Below are positions 1 to 8,900 of a stretch of DNA of 64,000 nt, in pieces (the first letter of the stretch is position 1; the number at the start of each line of letters is the position of its first letter). Below the pieces are notes generated by a model. That model saw only the letters and a program-made list of their open reading frames with translations. It searched no databases and had not been told where the DNA came from. The stretch is from Miltoncostaea sp963703045 (GTDB lineage: Bacteria; Actinomycetota; Thermoleophilia; Miltoncostaeales; Miltoncostaeaceae). The position numbers and the translations under genes are program-made. The DNA lies in assembly GCA_963703045.1 (NCBI GenBank), contig OY969782.1, forward strand, positions 1,302,001-1,366,000, in the 5' to 3' direction.

Positions 1-957
1 CTCCTCGAGCGTGTCGAGGGCGAGGCGCAGCTCGTCGAGCGGCACCGTGAACGACAGGTCCGCCCCGCCGGCGCCGCTCTGGTTCTGGATGATCGTGTCG
101 ACGTTGAGGTTGCGGTCGGCGAGCGCCGTGAACATCTGCGCCGCGACCCCGGGCCGGTTCTCGACGCCGGAGACCGTCACCTTGGCCTCGTCGCTGCGGT
201 GGGCGATGCCGGAGACGATCGCCTTCTCCATCTCGGGTGTCTCCTTCGTGATCCAGGTGCCCTCCTCCGGGAGGAAGGAGGACCTGACGTGCAGCGGGAC
301 ATCGTGGCGGCGGGCGAACTCGACCGAGCGCAGCGCGAGCACCCGCGACCCCATCGCGGCCATCTCGAGCATCTCCTCGTGACTGACGAGCGGCAGCTTG
401 CGGGCGCCCGGCTCGACGCGCGGGTCGGCGCTGAACACGCCCGTGACGTCGGTGTAGATCTCGCAGACGTCCGCGCCGAGGGCGGCGGCCAGCGCGACCG
501 CCGTCGTGTCCGAGCCGCCCCGGCCGAGCGTCGTGACGTTGCGATCGGTCGAGGACATGCCCTGGAAACCGGCGACGAGGACGATGTTGCCGCCGGTCAG
601 CGCGTCGCGCAGGCGGTCGGCGCGGATCTCGAGGATCTTCGCCTTCGTGTGGGAGTCGTCGGTGATGATCCCGGCCTGCGAGCCCGTGAACGAGCGCGCC
701 TCGTGACCGAGGTCGTGCAGGGCCATCGCCATCAGCGCGCACGAGATGCGCTCGCCGGTGGACAGGAGCATGTCCATCTCGCGCGGGTCGGGGCGCCGCG
801 AGATCTCGTTGGCCATCTCGACGAGGCCGTCGGTCGTCTTGCCGCGCGCCGACACCACCGCGATCACGTCGTCGCCGCTCTCGCGCGCCGCCGCGATGCG
901 CCGGGCCACGTTCTTGATCTTGTCCGCGTCGGCGACCGAGCTGCCGCCGAACTTCAT
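1..957 (-). CDS. lysC: Aspartate kinase, 3' end cut by window edge
   Basis: Phosphorylates L-aspartate, the first step towards lysine, threonine and methionine (and diaminopimelate for the cell wall), in the cytoplasm. About 319 N-terminal residues are present. The chain opens with MKFGGSSVAD, the kinase nucleotide-binding signature, and later shows GRGGSDTTAVALA and the TDVTGVFSADPR segment typical of the family. The last visible part (VSGVENRPGVAAQMF) is the first ACT regulatory domain, so feedback control by lysine or threonine is expected. ATG 957 is chosen because family members begin just before KFGG. The C-terminus lies beyond base 1. The gene stands alone, divergent from the secreted protein at 1196. 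Confidence 0.95.
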   Translation of the reverse strand, partial: MKFGGSSVADADKIKNVARRIAAARESGDDVIAVVSARGKTTDGLVEMANEISRRPDPREMDMLLSTGERISCALMAMALHDLGHEARSFTGSQAGIITDDSHTKAKILEIRADRLRDALTGGNIVLVAGFQGMSSTDRNVTTLGRGGSDTTAVALAAALGADVCEIYTDVTGVFSADPRVEPGARKLPLVSHEEMLEMAAMGSRVLALRSVEFARRHDVPLHVRSSFLPEEGTWITKETPEMEKAIVSGIAHRSDEAKVTVSGVENRPGVAAQMFTALADRNLNVDTIIQNQSGAGGADLSFTVPLDELRLALDTLEE

Positions 958-1195
958 CGCCCTCAGGCCGATGTCTCCACTCCTCCGCACGCGTCGCAGG
1001 CCGACGCAGGATGCTAGCTGGGGTGCCCCCGCCCGTCACCCGTGCGTCCGATCAGGCATCGGCAGAGTTCATGGACATGTGAATTCGACTTGCCGCGCCG
1101 GGCCCCGTCCCCTACCTTCTGGCCCGCCCGACGGAGGTGTCAGCCGTGCCCGGCTGTCACCCGCCCCAGAAGACGAGCCCGACCAGGGAGTGCCC

Positions 1196-2722
1196 ATGGC
1201 CGCACGCGTCCGCCCGTCCGCATCCACGATCCTGCGTGGTCCACGCGGCATCGTCGCCCTCACCGCAGTCGCGCTCGGCGCGACGATGGCGCTGACGGCG
1301 ACCGCCGTGTCCGCCCAGGAGGTGGTGCGCACGGAGGTGCCGCTCGCGGTCTCGTCCAAGAAGCTCGACCCCTGGTCCGCCGTGGTGCTCAAGAAGGGCG
1401 CGAAGGTGCGCTTCCGTGCGCTGCGGGCGTCGGGGACGGTCCTCCAGCTCACCGACCGCGCACGTCGCGGGGGCTACGTCGGGGTCAGCACCCCGCTCGG
1501 CCCGCAGACCGCCGTCGGGCTCACGGCCCGCCTCAACCTCACCCGGCAGAGCCTCGGCCGCGGCCGGGCACGCGCCCTCGTCTCGATCGACGGCACCGGC
1601 GGCCGATCCGTCCAGGCGGGCATCCTGCGCCTGCAGTCGGGCCAGCTGCGGTGGGCCGTGTGGCGCAAGGACTCCGACGGCGGCCGCTCCGGCCTCGTGA
1701 TCAGCAGGGCGCGCGCGGCGCTCGGGCACTGGTACGACATGAAGATCACCACCCGCTGGGCGCGCGCCAAGTCGCCGGTCGAGCTGCGGATGGACGGGCG
1801 CAGGGTCGTCAGGACCCGCCTCGACCTGACGGGCTCGATGGCCCGGCGCGCGACGCTCGGCTTCGGCCGGCCGTCGAAGGCGAGCGAGACGGGCGCCCTG
1901 CTCGTTCGGGCGGCGCGGGTCAAGGCCGCCAACGGGCTCGCGACGTCGGGCGGCGGTACGGCCCCCGGCGGTGGCTCAGGCGGCGGCGGCGGCACGGCGC
2001 CGCCCCCGGTCGCCACGCGGCCTGCGCTGCCTCCCCCGTCGACGATCCCCGGCCGCGTGCTGAAGGTCGGCGACTTCGAGACCGGGGACCTGAGCCAGTT
2101 CAACAGCGTCCAGCGCGTCGCGGCGGACCGCATCCAGGTGGTGCGCGACCCGGTGCGCGCCGGTGCCTACGCGGGCAAGTTCACCGTCCGACAGGGCGAC
2201 GACCCGCTCTCGGGCAACTACGGCGACCGCGCCGAGGTCTCGGTCGACTCGAACGAGAACGAGGGCCAGGAGCGCTGGTACTCGTGGAGCACCATGGTCG
2301 GCACCGACGTGCCGAGCACGGCGCGCTTCCAGGTCATCTCGCAGTGGCACTCGCGCGCCGACGGCCGGCCCCCGGTCGCCTTCTTCGCCGAGAACGACAA
2401 CCTGTTGCTCATGGTGCACCCGCACCGGGCGCCGGGCGACCAGATCAACTACACCCGGGCCTGGATCGGGCCGCTCAAGCGCGGCCAGTGGCAGGACATC
2501 CAGATGCACGTGCGCTGGTCGGGCAGCGATAGCATCGGCTTCATCGAGCTCTGGATCGACGGCGTCCGTCAGAAGTTCTCGAACGGCTCGACGACGCTGA
2601 ACATCCGCACGATGTACCCCGGCATCTCGAACTACTTCAAGCAGGGGTACTACCGGGACAGCTCGATCAGCGGATCCGGGACGGTGTACCACGACAACTT
2701 CCGCATGAGCGAACCGGGGTAG
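1196..2722 (+). CDS. Secreted polysaccharide lyase-like protein (heparin lyase I-type fold)
   Basis: A 508-residue exported protein. An N-terminal signal peptide (ALTAVALGATMALTATAVSA) is followed by a module of about 220 residues with a concanavalin-like look. Then comes a Gly/Pro/Thr-rich linker (around residues 245-280) and a C-terminal domain starting GDFETGDLSQFN. That domain carries QWHSR and LWIDGV segments seen in heparin-lyase-I/alginate-lyase-like families. It probably cleaves or binds an extracellular anionic polysaccharide; the substrate is not readable from sequence. ATG 1196 is preceded by an AGGGAG ribosome site and places the signal peptide correctly, so the longer in-frame extension to 746 is not used. 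Lyase activity is an inference from domain resemblance only. Confidence 0.75.
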   Translation: MAARVRPSASTILRGPRGIVALTAVALGATMALTATAVSAQEVVRTEVPLAVSSKKLDPWSAVVLKKGAKVRFRALRASGTVLQLTDRARRGGYVGVSTPLGPQTAVGLTARLNLTRQSLGRGRARALVSIDGTGGRSVQAGILRLQSGQLRWAVWRKDSDGGRSGLVISRARAALGHWYDMKITTRWARAKSPVELRMDGRRVVRTRLDLTGSMARRATLGFGRPSKASETGALLVRAARVKAANGLATSGGGTAPGGGSGGGGGTAPPPVATRPALPPPSTIPGRVLKVGDFETGDLSQFNSVQRVAADRIQVVRDPVRAGAYAGKFTVRQGDDPLSGNYGDRAEVSVDSNENEGQERWYSWSTMVGTDVPSTARFQVISQWHSRADGRPPVAFFAENDNLLLMVHPHRAPGDQINYTRAWIGPLKRGQWQDIQMHVRWSGSDSIGFIELWIDGVRQKFSNGSTTLNIRTMYPGISNYFKQGYYRDSSISGSGTVYHDNFRMSEPG

Positions 2723-2740
2723 TCCGGCCCCCCGCCGGAC
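2722..2740 (+). terminator. Short GC hairpin after the lyase-like gene
   Basis: GTCCGG and CCGGAC form a perfect 6-bp stem around a 7-base loop, starting in the stop codon of the lyase-like gene. No U-run follows, and the next start codon is only 6 bases away. It could be a weak terminator or could limit translation of the next gene. Confidence 0.3.
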
Positions 2741-2745
2741 CAGTC

Positions 2746-3807
2746 GTGACCGGCCGGGGGCCGCGCCACGCCCCGCGACCGCGGGGCGTGGCGGCCGCGT
2801 GGGCGCGCCGGCTGGCGCTCGCGGCCGTCGCCCTCGCGGGCGCCGCGGTCCCGGCCGCGGCCGCCGACCCGGCCCTGCCGGCGTTGCGCGCCGGCGACGT
2901 CTACGTGAGTCCCCGGGTGCTGGGTCCGGCCGCGGCGGCGGAGCAGTCGGCGCTCGCCCGGAACGCCGCGGCGCTGCGCGAGGCCGGCCGCCCGGTCAAG
3001 CTCGCCGTGGTGCTCGGACCGGTCGGTGCGCCGTCCCTGCAGGTGTACGCCGAGCGTCTCGCCGAGCGTCTCGACCACCGGGGCACGCTGCTCGTGACCA
3101 CCCCGAACGGGGCGGTCGCCGGGGTGTCGCCGGTGCCCGGCACCGACCTGCGCCCCGTGCTGCGAGCGGCCCGGGTCGGGCGCATCGTCAACCCGGTCGA
3201 GCGGCTGGTGCGGGCCGCTCGCCTCACCGCCACCCCGGTCGAGCCCGAGGACACCGGTCCGGCGCCCGAGCTGGTCCTCATCGGCATCGCGCTGCTGGGC
3301 GGCGGCTGGGCCGCCGCGGTCGGCCTGGGCCGCGAGGGGAGGCGGCGGCGGCTGATGCTCACGGAGTCGCGTGCCGCGATGCGCCTGCACCTCGACGCGA
3401 TGCGGGTGCGGGCGACGACGCTCGCGCGGCGGCCCGACCTGACCCCCGATGCGCGCGAGCGCGTCGTCGGCGCCCTCGGCACCTATGCCGAGGTCGTCTC
3501 GGCCCTCCAGGAGGCCCGCACCCCCGAGGTCATCGACGCGCTCGCCCCGCGTGTCCGGGCCGGTGTCGGCGCACTGGCGGCGGTCGCCGACGAGGCCGGC
3601 GCGCCCTTCTCGCCGGAGCGGCCGTTCGAGGGGCTCTGCACCGTCGACCCCGGCCACGGCCCGGTGGTCGCCGACGACGGACCGGAGGAGGCCCCGGCGC
3701 TCTGCGCGACCTGCCGGGCCGCCGTCGAGGACGGGCGGGTCCCCGCGCCCCGCCTGCTGCCGCGCGACGGACGGCCGGTCCCCTTCGACCAGGTCCCGCT
3801 CGGCTGA
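2746..3807 (+). CDS. Membrane-anchored protein of unknown function with C-terminal CxxC
   Basis: 353 residues. The N-terminus has a signal peptide (LALAAVALAGAAVPAAAA). An extracytoplasmic domain of about 140 residues follows, resembling TPM-type domains (KLAVVLGPVGAPSLQVYAE ... LLVTTPNGAVAG). One transmembrane helix (LVLIGIALLGGGWAAAVGL) comes next, then a helical cytoplasmic part. The tail contains GLCTVDPGHGP and CATC, a likely zinc-ribbon remnant. GTG 2746 has no clear ribosome site. GTG 2788, directly before the signal peptide, is a good alternative start. The gene is convergent with corA, with 7 bases between stops. I do not recognise a specific function. Confidence 0.7.
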   Translation: MTGRGPRHAPRPRGVAAAWARRLALAAVALAGAAVPAAAADPALPALRAGDVYVSPRVLGPAAAAEQSALARNAAALREAGRPVKLAVVLGPVGAPSLQVYAERLAERLDHRGTLLVTTPNGAVAGVSPVPGTDLRPVLRAARVGRIVNPVERLVRAARLTATPVEPEDTGPAPELVLIGIALLGGGWAAAVGLGREGRRRRLMLTESRAAMRLHLDAMRVRATTLARRPDLTPDARERVVGALGTYAEVVSALQEARTPEVIDALAPRVRAGVGALAAVADEAGAPFSPERPFEGLCTVDPGHGPVVADDGPEEAPALCATCRAAVEDGRVPAPRLLPRDGRPVPFDQVPLG

Positions 3808-3814
3808 GAAGCGA

Positions 3815-4663
3815 CTAGAGCCAGTCGATGCCGCGCAGGGCCGCCAGCAGCCCGGCGACGGCCACCACGGGCAGCGCGAGCCCGAGCGCCACGAACGCAC
3901 CCCCGCCGCCGACGTGATCGACGAGCCAGCCGAAGTTCTGTCCGAAGAAGCCGGTGAGGAACGTCAGCGGCAGGAAGATCACGGCCACGATGGTCAGGCG
4001 CTTGACCACGTCGTTCTGGCGGTCGGTCATCGCATCGTGCACGGCCTCGCGCAGCACCTCGACCTCGCCGCCGATCTGGGCCATCCGCTCCGACCCGTTG
4101 CGCAGGCCCCGGGCGGCGGCCGCGTCGTCGTCGTCGAGCCCCTCGCCCTGGCTGAGCCGCAACAGCACGTCGCGCTGGGGCAGCACCGTCCGTCGCAGCC
4201 CGGCGAGACGCCTCCGCACGGACGCCAGGTCGCCCTGGCGGCCATCCTCGATCTCCTCGACGATCGCGTCGAGGCCGCGCACGAGCTCGACCAGCGAGGT
4301 CACGAGCGCCCGCGCGACGGCCTCGAGGACGGCCGCCGGGCCCGCGCCGGCGGGCCGGACGCCGTCGAGCGCCGCGCAGGGCTGGTCGTGGATCGTCACC
4401 AGCCATCCAGGGCCGATCAGGCAGCGGACCTCGCCGAGCCCGTCATCGGCGTCCGACTCGGCCGCGCCCACGAGCGTGACGACGGTGTACCGGCCCTCGT
4501 CGAGCATGCCGGGCCGCAGCGCGCGACGCGACGGCGGCAGGCGATCGACCGCGATGCCGTGGGTCGCGCGCAGACCCTCGAGCTGCGCGGCGGACGGGGC
4601 CTGCAGGTCGATCCACCCGCGGGGAGCGGCGCCGGGACCGCCGGGGGTACCGCCTCCGTCCAC
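3815..4663 (-). CDS. corA: CorA-family divalent cation transporter (GQN variant)
   Basis: A 282-residue inner-membrane channel for Mg2+ or related ions. The N-terminal cytoplasmic domain ends in a long helix. Two C-terminal transmembrane segments follow, with the selectivity loop FFGQNFGWLV between them. Most CorA proteins have GMN here, so this is a GxN variant whose ion preference may differ. GTG 4663 is chosen because GGGGAGG sits just upstream and it lies 11 bases after the recR stop. That spacing makes it the last gene of the dnaX-ybaB-recR-corA transcription unit. Confidence 0.88.
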   Translation of the reverse strand: MDGGGTPGGPGAAPRGWIDLQAPSAAQLEGLRATHGIAVDRLPPSRRALRPGMLDEGRYTVVTLVGAAESDADDGLGEVRCLIGPGWLVTIHDQPCAALDGVRPAGAGPAAVLEAVARALVTSLVELVRGLDAIVEEIEDGRQGDLASVRRRLAGLRRTVLPQRDVLLRLSQGEGLDDDDAAAARGLRNGSERMAQIGGEVEVLREAVHDAMTDRQNDVVKRLTIVAVIFLPLTFLTGFFGQNFGWLVDHVGGGGAFVALGLALPVVAVAGLLAALRGIDWL

Positions 4664-4674
4664 CGCCGCCTCCC

Positions 4675-5265
4675 CTAGAGGTCCCGGCGCCCCAGGAGGG
4701 CGCGGCCGAGCGTGAGCTCGTCGGCGTGCTCCAGGTCGGCCCCGACGGGCAGACCGCTGGCCAGGCGCGTCACCCGCACCCTGCCGCGCACGAGGTCGGC
4801 CAGGTAGAGGGCCGTCGCCTCGCCCGACATCGTCGGGTTGGTGGCGATCACCAGCTCGCTCACCTCGTCGGCGTCGATCCGGGCCACGAGCTCGTCGATG
4901 CGCAGGTCGCCCGGGTTGACGCCGTCGATCGGCGACAGGGCGCCCCCGAGCACGTGGTAGCGCCCGCGGTACTCGTTGGTGCGCTCGATCGGCAGGATCG
5001 CCGACGGCTCCTCGACCGCGCACAGCAGGCTCGCGTCGCGACGCGGATCGGCGCAGATCGGGCAGAGCTCGGCCTCGGCGAAGCTGAAGCAGACCGAGCA
5101 TGGCCGCAGGCGCTCGCTCATCTCGACGATCGCCTCGGAGAGGCCGCGCGCGCGCTCGGGCGGCGCCTTCATCATGTGGAAGGCGAGGCGCTGGGCGCTG
5201 CGCGGCCCGATGCCGGGCAGTCGGGCCAGCTCGGCGACCAGGCGCTCGATGGAGGGGGTGAGCAC
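4675..5265 (-). CDS. recR: Recombination protein RecR
   Basis: A 196-residue protein that acts with RecO and RecF to load RecA at single-strand gaps. It has the N-terminal helix-hairpin-helix (ARLPGIGPRSAQRLAFHM), a C4 zinc finger (CSVC ... CPIC, residues about 56-74) and a Toprim domain with the EEPSA and ATNPT segments. Length matches the family. The start is a GTG. It lies in the conserved dnaX-ybaB-recR order, 18 bases downstream of ybaB. Confidence 0.96.
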   Translation of the reverse strand: MLTPSIERLVAELARLPGIGPRSAQRLAFHMMKAPPERARGLSEAIVEMSERLRPCSVCFSFAEAELCPICADPRRDASLLCAVEEPSAILPIERTNEYRGRYHVLGGALSPIDGVNPGDLRIDELVARIDADEVSELVIATNPTMSGEATALYLADLVRGRVRVTRLASGLPVGADLEHADELTLGRALLGRRDL

Positions 5266-5283
5266 CGCGCGGAGGGCCGCGGC

Positions 5284-5610
5284 CTACAGGCCGGGCAGCC
5301 CCAGCCCCGAGAGGCCGCCGGTGATCGAGCCGAGCCGGTCCTGCGCGAGCTGCTGAGCCGAGCGCATCGCCTCGTTGACCGCGGCCACGACCACGTCCTG
5401 CAGCAGCTCGACGTCCTCGGGGTTGACCGCGGACGGATCGATCGTGATCTCGAGCAGCTCGAGCCCGCCGCTGACGCGCGCCGTCACCGCGCCGCCGCCG
5501 GCCGTGGCGGTGACCGACTCCTGCTGCAGCTCGGTCTGCACGCGCGCCATGTCCTCCTGCATCTTCTGCATCTGCTTCATCATCTTCTGCGGGTTCATGC
5601 CGTGGGTCAT
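5284..5610 (-). CDS. ybaB: YbaB/EbfC nucleoid-associated protein
   Basis: A 108-residue small DNA-binding protein that decorates the nucleoid. It has the Met/Gln-rich N-terminal helix (MNPQKMMKQMQKMQEDMARV) and the central GGAVTARVSGGLELLEITID strand region typical of the family. A Gly/Leu-rich tail ends the protein. ATG 5610 has GGAGG 7 bases upstream. It is flanked by dnaX and recR, the usual neighbours in bacteria. Confidence 0.95.
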   Translation of the reverse strand: MTHGMNPQKMMKQMQKMQEDMARVQTELQQESVTATAGGGAVTARVSGGLELLEITIDPSAVNPEDVELLQDVVVAAVNEAMRSAQQLAQDRLGSITGGLSGLGLPGL

Positions 5611-5626
5611 CGTGGATCCTCCATGG

Positions 5627-7417
5627 TCAGGTGCGGTCGCCGTCCTCCTCGACGGCCCCGAACATCGTCTTCAGCTCCTCGAGCAGCGACTCGTGATCGC
5701 GCGGCTCGGCCGGCCGTTCGGGCGCCGTCTCGGGCACCGCCTCACCCGGCACGAAGTCGACCGTGAGGTCGTGGCCCGACACGGTCCGCACCGCCCCGCG
5801 CACCCGCTCGCGGTGCTCGATGCGCCCCAGCATGCTGGCGCGCATCGCGCTCGTGACGGCGACGTCGAGCGCCCCGTCCTCGACGCGCATCGGGCGCGAC
5901 CCGTCGAGGAACCCGCGGGTCGGCGGGGCCTCGCGCTCGAGCAGCTCGAGCACCTGGGTCCACAGGCGCGTGAGGTGCTCAAGGTCGGCGGGTCCGTGCT
6001 CGCGCGGCTCCGGTGCGGGGGCCTCGACGGGAACGGGGGGCGCGGCCACCGCCTCGCTCTCCGGGCCGGGATCCCCGTCGATCAGATCGTCGAGGTCCTC
6101 GAGGTCGGGGAGGTCACCCCCGGGCGGGGCGGACGCGACGGCCGGCTCGGGCGCCGGCGCGGGCTCGGGGGGAGCGGCGGCGGGCGGGGGCCGCGGCGCG
6201 GGCCGGCGGCGGCGTGGGCGGAGAGGGGGGCCGCTCCGCGCGGGGCGGCGCGGCCGGCCGGCCGGCCTCCAGCGCGTCGATGCGCGCCGCGAGGGCCGCG
6301 ACCGAGGGGTCGAGGGCGGGGCGGCTCAGGCGTGCCGCGACCAGCTCGAGCTGCAGGCGCGGGTCGGCGCCTCCGTGGCGGATCCGCACCTGGGCGTCGG
6401 CGAGCAGGTCGAGCCCGCGCACCACCTGGGCGTCGGCCAGCTGGTTGGCCTGGGCCTGCAGCCGGGCGATCTCCTCGGGCGCGAATGCCCACTCGTCGCG
6501 CGGGCGCGCGCCCTGCTGCAGCAGGCAGACGTGGCGCAGGTGGTTGATCAGGCCCCGCATCGCCTGCTCGGGGTCGACCGGTCCGTCGAGGGTCTCCTGG
6601 AGCAGCTCGAAGGCCCCCGCGGCCTCGCCGGCGGCCATCAGGTTGACCAGCTCGAACACCGTCTCGCGGGCGACCGCGCCGAGCAGCTCGAGCGCGTCCG
6701 AGGCGTCGACCCTCCCCCCGCGTACGTCGAGATCTGGTCGAGCAGGCCGAGGGCGTCGCGGTACGAGCCGTCGGCGGCGCGGGCGAGGATGTCGAGGGCC
6801 GACTCGGTCGTCTCGATGCCCTCCGAGCGGGCGACGCGCTCGAGCACCCGCACCAGCGCCGGCACTCCCGGCTTGCGCAGCACGTAGTGCTGCAGCCGCG
6901 ACCGGATCGTCCCGAAGATGTCCCACGGGTGGGTGGTGCAGAGGATCACGACGAGGTGCGGCGGCGGCTCCTCGAGCGTCTTGAGCAGCGCGCTCGCGGC
7001 GTCGGGGGTGATCTGGTGCGCCTCGTCCATGATCGTGACGCGGTAGCGGCACACCACCGGGGCGTAGCGCACCGTCTCGAGCCACTCGCGCATCTCGTCG
7101 ATGCGGCGCGCGCTCGAGGCGGCGTCCACCTCGACCACGTCCATCCAGTCGGCGTGGCCGGTGCGCCGGCACGAGTCGCAGTGGCCGCACGGCTCGGCCG
7201 TCGGCCCCGGGCTGGTCTGGCAGTTGAGGCAACGCGCCAGGATGCGGGCGGTCGTCGTCTTGCCGGTGCCGCGCGGACCCGAGAACAGGAAGCCCTGCGC
7301 CGGCCGGCCCGAGCGCAGGGCGTTGCCCAGCGCGCGCGCCACGTGGTCCTGGCCCACCATGTCGGCGAAGGTCGCCGGCCGGTGGCGGTTGTAGAGGCTT
7401 GCGCCCGCCTCGCTCAC
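5627..7417 (-). CDS. dnaX: DNA polymerase III gamma/tau subunit, two frameshifts
   Basis: Clamp-loader ATPase of the replisome. The first part (from GTG 7417) carries Walker A GPRGTGKTTTAR, the four-Cys zinc module (CLNC ... CGHCDSC), DEAH as DEAHQ, and the SRC-like arginine finger region. At the C-run 6714-6719 the frame moves back one base and domain III continues (RVDASDALELLGAV). Near 6160-6200 the frame returns by one extra base to give the Pro/Ala-rich linker, an acidic stretch and the C-terminal tau domain (TRLWTQVLELLERE) ending at 5627. The two shifts compensate. The first falls on G GGG GGA, which fits a -1 slippery site, but the second argues for assembly error. An intact protein of about 597 residues is most likely. 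Confidence 0.88.
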
Positions 7418-7544
7418 ACCCTCGCCCTCCCGGTGCCTGCGCCGCCTGGGGCGCGGGCCCGCCCCGGTGGGCCGTTCAAAGAGATGTGACCGTGCACCCG
7501 CCGTCGAAGCGCGATTCCAGGGTGAGCCCCGTGCCGCTTGCTCC

Positions 7545-7641
7545 GGCGAGGTTGCCCCACTGCGCGTGAACGGATCCGCTTAAGGCTGCTTCCTTCCGGA
7601 CCTGACCTGGTTCGCGGTCGCCCACCGAATGGGACCTCGCC
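7545..7641 (-). ncRNA. ffs: Bacterial signal recognition particle RNA (4.5S type)
   Basis: The minus strand contains the near-invariant SRP signature GGTCAGGTCCGGAAGGAAGC followed by AGCC at 7583-7604. It is enclosed by a long hairpin whose ends are GGCGAGG (7641 side) and CCTCGCC (7545 side). This gives a 97-nt RNA of the small bacterial type, which binds Ffh for membrane-protein targeting. Its position just upstream of dnaX is the classical ffs-dnaX arrangement. Exact transcript ends are uncertain because flanking bases may extend the stem. Outside the RNA, 7418-7544 and 7642-7811 show no gene; a TATAGC hexamer near 7705-7712 on the minus strand could belong to its promoter. Confidence 0.95.
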
Positions 7642-7811
7642 ATCAACGCTGCTCTGCACGAGACCGAGCCCTGGAGCCGGCCCCTCGGACGGGAATTCTG
7701 CCCCGCTATAGCGGATTGCGGGTACAGGGCACCGCTAGCTCCCCGCCTAGCACGGTCACCGGCCGAGGATAGTCCACCGGCGGGGCCGGCGCGAGCGCCA
7801 CCGGCGGTCGC

Positions 7812-8093
7812 TCAGCGGTCGCGCTTGCGGCCGAAGGGCAGCTTCGGGCCGATGCGCTCGCCCCGCCGCGCGGCGCCGGTCGCCCCGAAGAACGCCGCCA
7901 CCCCCGCGCCGAGCATCGCGACGGTCAGCGCGAGGTACAGCAGACCGCGCAGGCCGGTGTCGCGGCCGAGCAGCTCGAACAGTCCCCACATGACCGCGCC
8001 CCAGATCGCCCCGAGCACGGCGCCGGTGAGCACCGTCGCGAGGCGCGAGCGCTGCGCGGAGTCCGCGCCGCCGTCCTGGGTCGTCCTGGCCAC
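7812..8093 (-). CDS. Small two-helix membrane protein of unknown function
   Basis: 93 residues with two hydrophobic helices (TVLTGAVLGAIWGAVMWGLF and LLYLALTVAMLGAGVAAFFG) and a basic cytoplasmic tail ending RKRDR. GTG 8093 is chosen because it gives a short polar N-terminus before helix 1. It lies 23 bases after the TauE gene on the same strand and may be cotranscribed. I do not recognise the family. Confidence 0.65.
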   Translation of the reverse strand: MARTTQDGGADSAQRSRLATVLTGAVLGAIWGAVMWGLFELLGRDTGLRGLLYLALTVAMLGAGVAAFFGATGAARRGERIGPKLPFGRKRDR

Positions 8094-8116
8094 GGCCCGC
8101 ACCCTACCCCACCCGC

Positions 8117-8878
8117 CTAGCCGATCGAGATCCCGTTCGTCGCGAGCAGCAGCGCCGCGATGGCCACCAGCATGAGCGCGAACAGCCGCTGCAGGCGCGC
8201 GCTCGAGATCCTCCGGCCGCTGCGCGCCCCGACCCACGCGCCGACCATCCCCGCCGCGCCGAACGCGATCGTCAGCGGCCAGTTGACCGTGCCCCCGACC
8301 AGGTGCCCGGCCAGGCCCGCGAGCGCCGTCACCGTGATGATGAGCAGCGAGGTCCCGATCGCGGTGCGCGCGGGCACCCCGAGCAGCAGAACGAGGACCG
8401 GCACGATCAGGAAGCCGCCACCGACGCCGAAGAAGCCGGTCATCACCCCCACGGCGAACCCGAGGGCGGCGATGAGGAGCACCCGGTCGCGTCCCGCGAG
8501 CGCCGGGGCCTGCCGGCCCTCGGGACGCCCCCGCCAGAGCGACCACGCCGACCCGATCATGACGAGGGCGAGCAGGAAGAGGATCGTCTCGCCGTCGGCG
8601 AGGCGGTTGAGCCGGGCGCCGAGCAGCGCGCCGCCCACGCTCGCCGCCCCGAAGCCCCCCGCCAGGCGGACGTCGAGCGAGCCCGCCCGCCAGTTGGTGC
8701 CCGCGCCCACCGCGGCGTTGGCCGCGACGATCGCGAGCGACGCGGTCGTCGCGGGACCGACCGGCTGGCCGAGCAGGTAGACGAGGGCGGGCACCGTGAG
8801 CACGCTGCCGCCCGCGCCGAGGATCCCCAGCAGGCCGCCTGCGGCGAACCCGAGCGGTATCGCCCAGAGGACCTCCAC
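8117..8878 (-). CDS. TauE/SafE-family sulfite/sulfonate exporter
   Basis: A 253-residue inner-membrane permease with about eight hydrophobic helices. It has the two family repeats LGILGAGGSVLTVPALVYLL and VGVMTGFFGVGGGFLIVP, including the GxGGGF motif. TauE/SafE proteins are thought to export sulfite, sulfoacetate or related anions. GTG 8878 begins directly before the first helix and is preferred over a start 25 codons upstream that would overlap the previous gene. It follows the persulfide dioxygenase by 22 bases, so exporting the oxidised sulfur product is the obvious role. Confidence 0.88.
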   Translation of the reverse strand: MEVLWAIPLGFAAGGLLGILGAGGSVLTVPALVYLLGQPVGPATTASLAIVAANAAVGAGTNWRAGSLDVRLAGGFGAASVGGALLGARLNRLADGETILFLLALVMIGSAWSLWRGRPEGRQAPALAGRDRVLLIAALGFAVGVMTGFFGVGGGFLIVPVLVLLLGVPARTAIGTSLLIITVTALAGLAGHLVGGTVNWPLTIAFGAAGMVGAWVGARSGRRISSARLQRLFALMLVAIAALLLATNGISIG

Positions 8879-8900
8879 GGCCGCCTCCGGCCCTCCCCGC

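Noticed and set aside
746..1195. N-terminal extension of the lyase-like protein
   Set aside because: It overlaps the aspartate kinase gene antisense, and ATG 1196 has both a ribosome site and a signal peptide.
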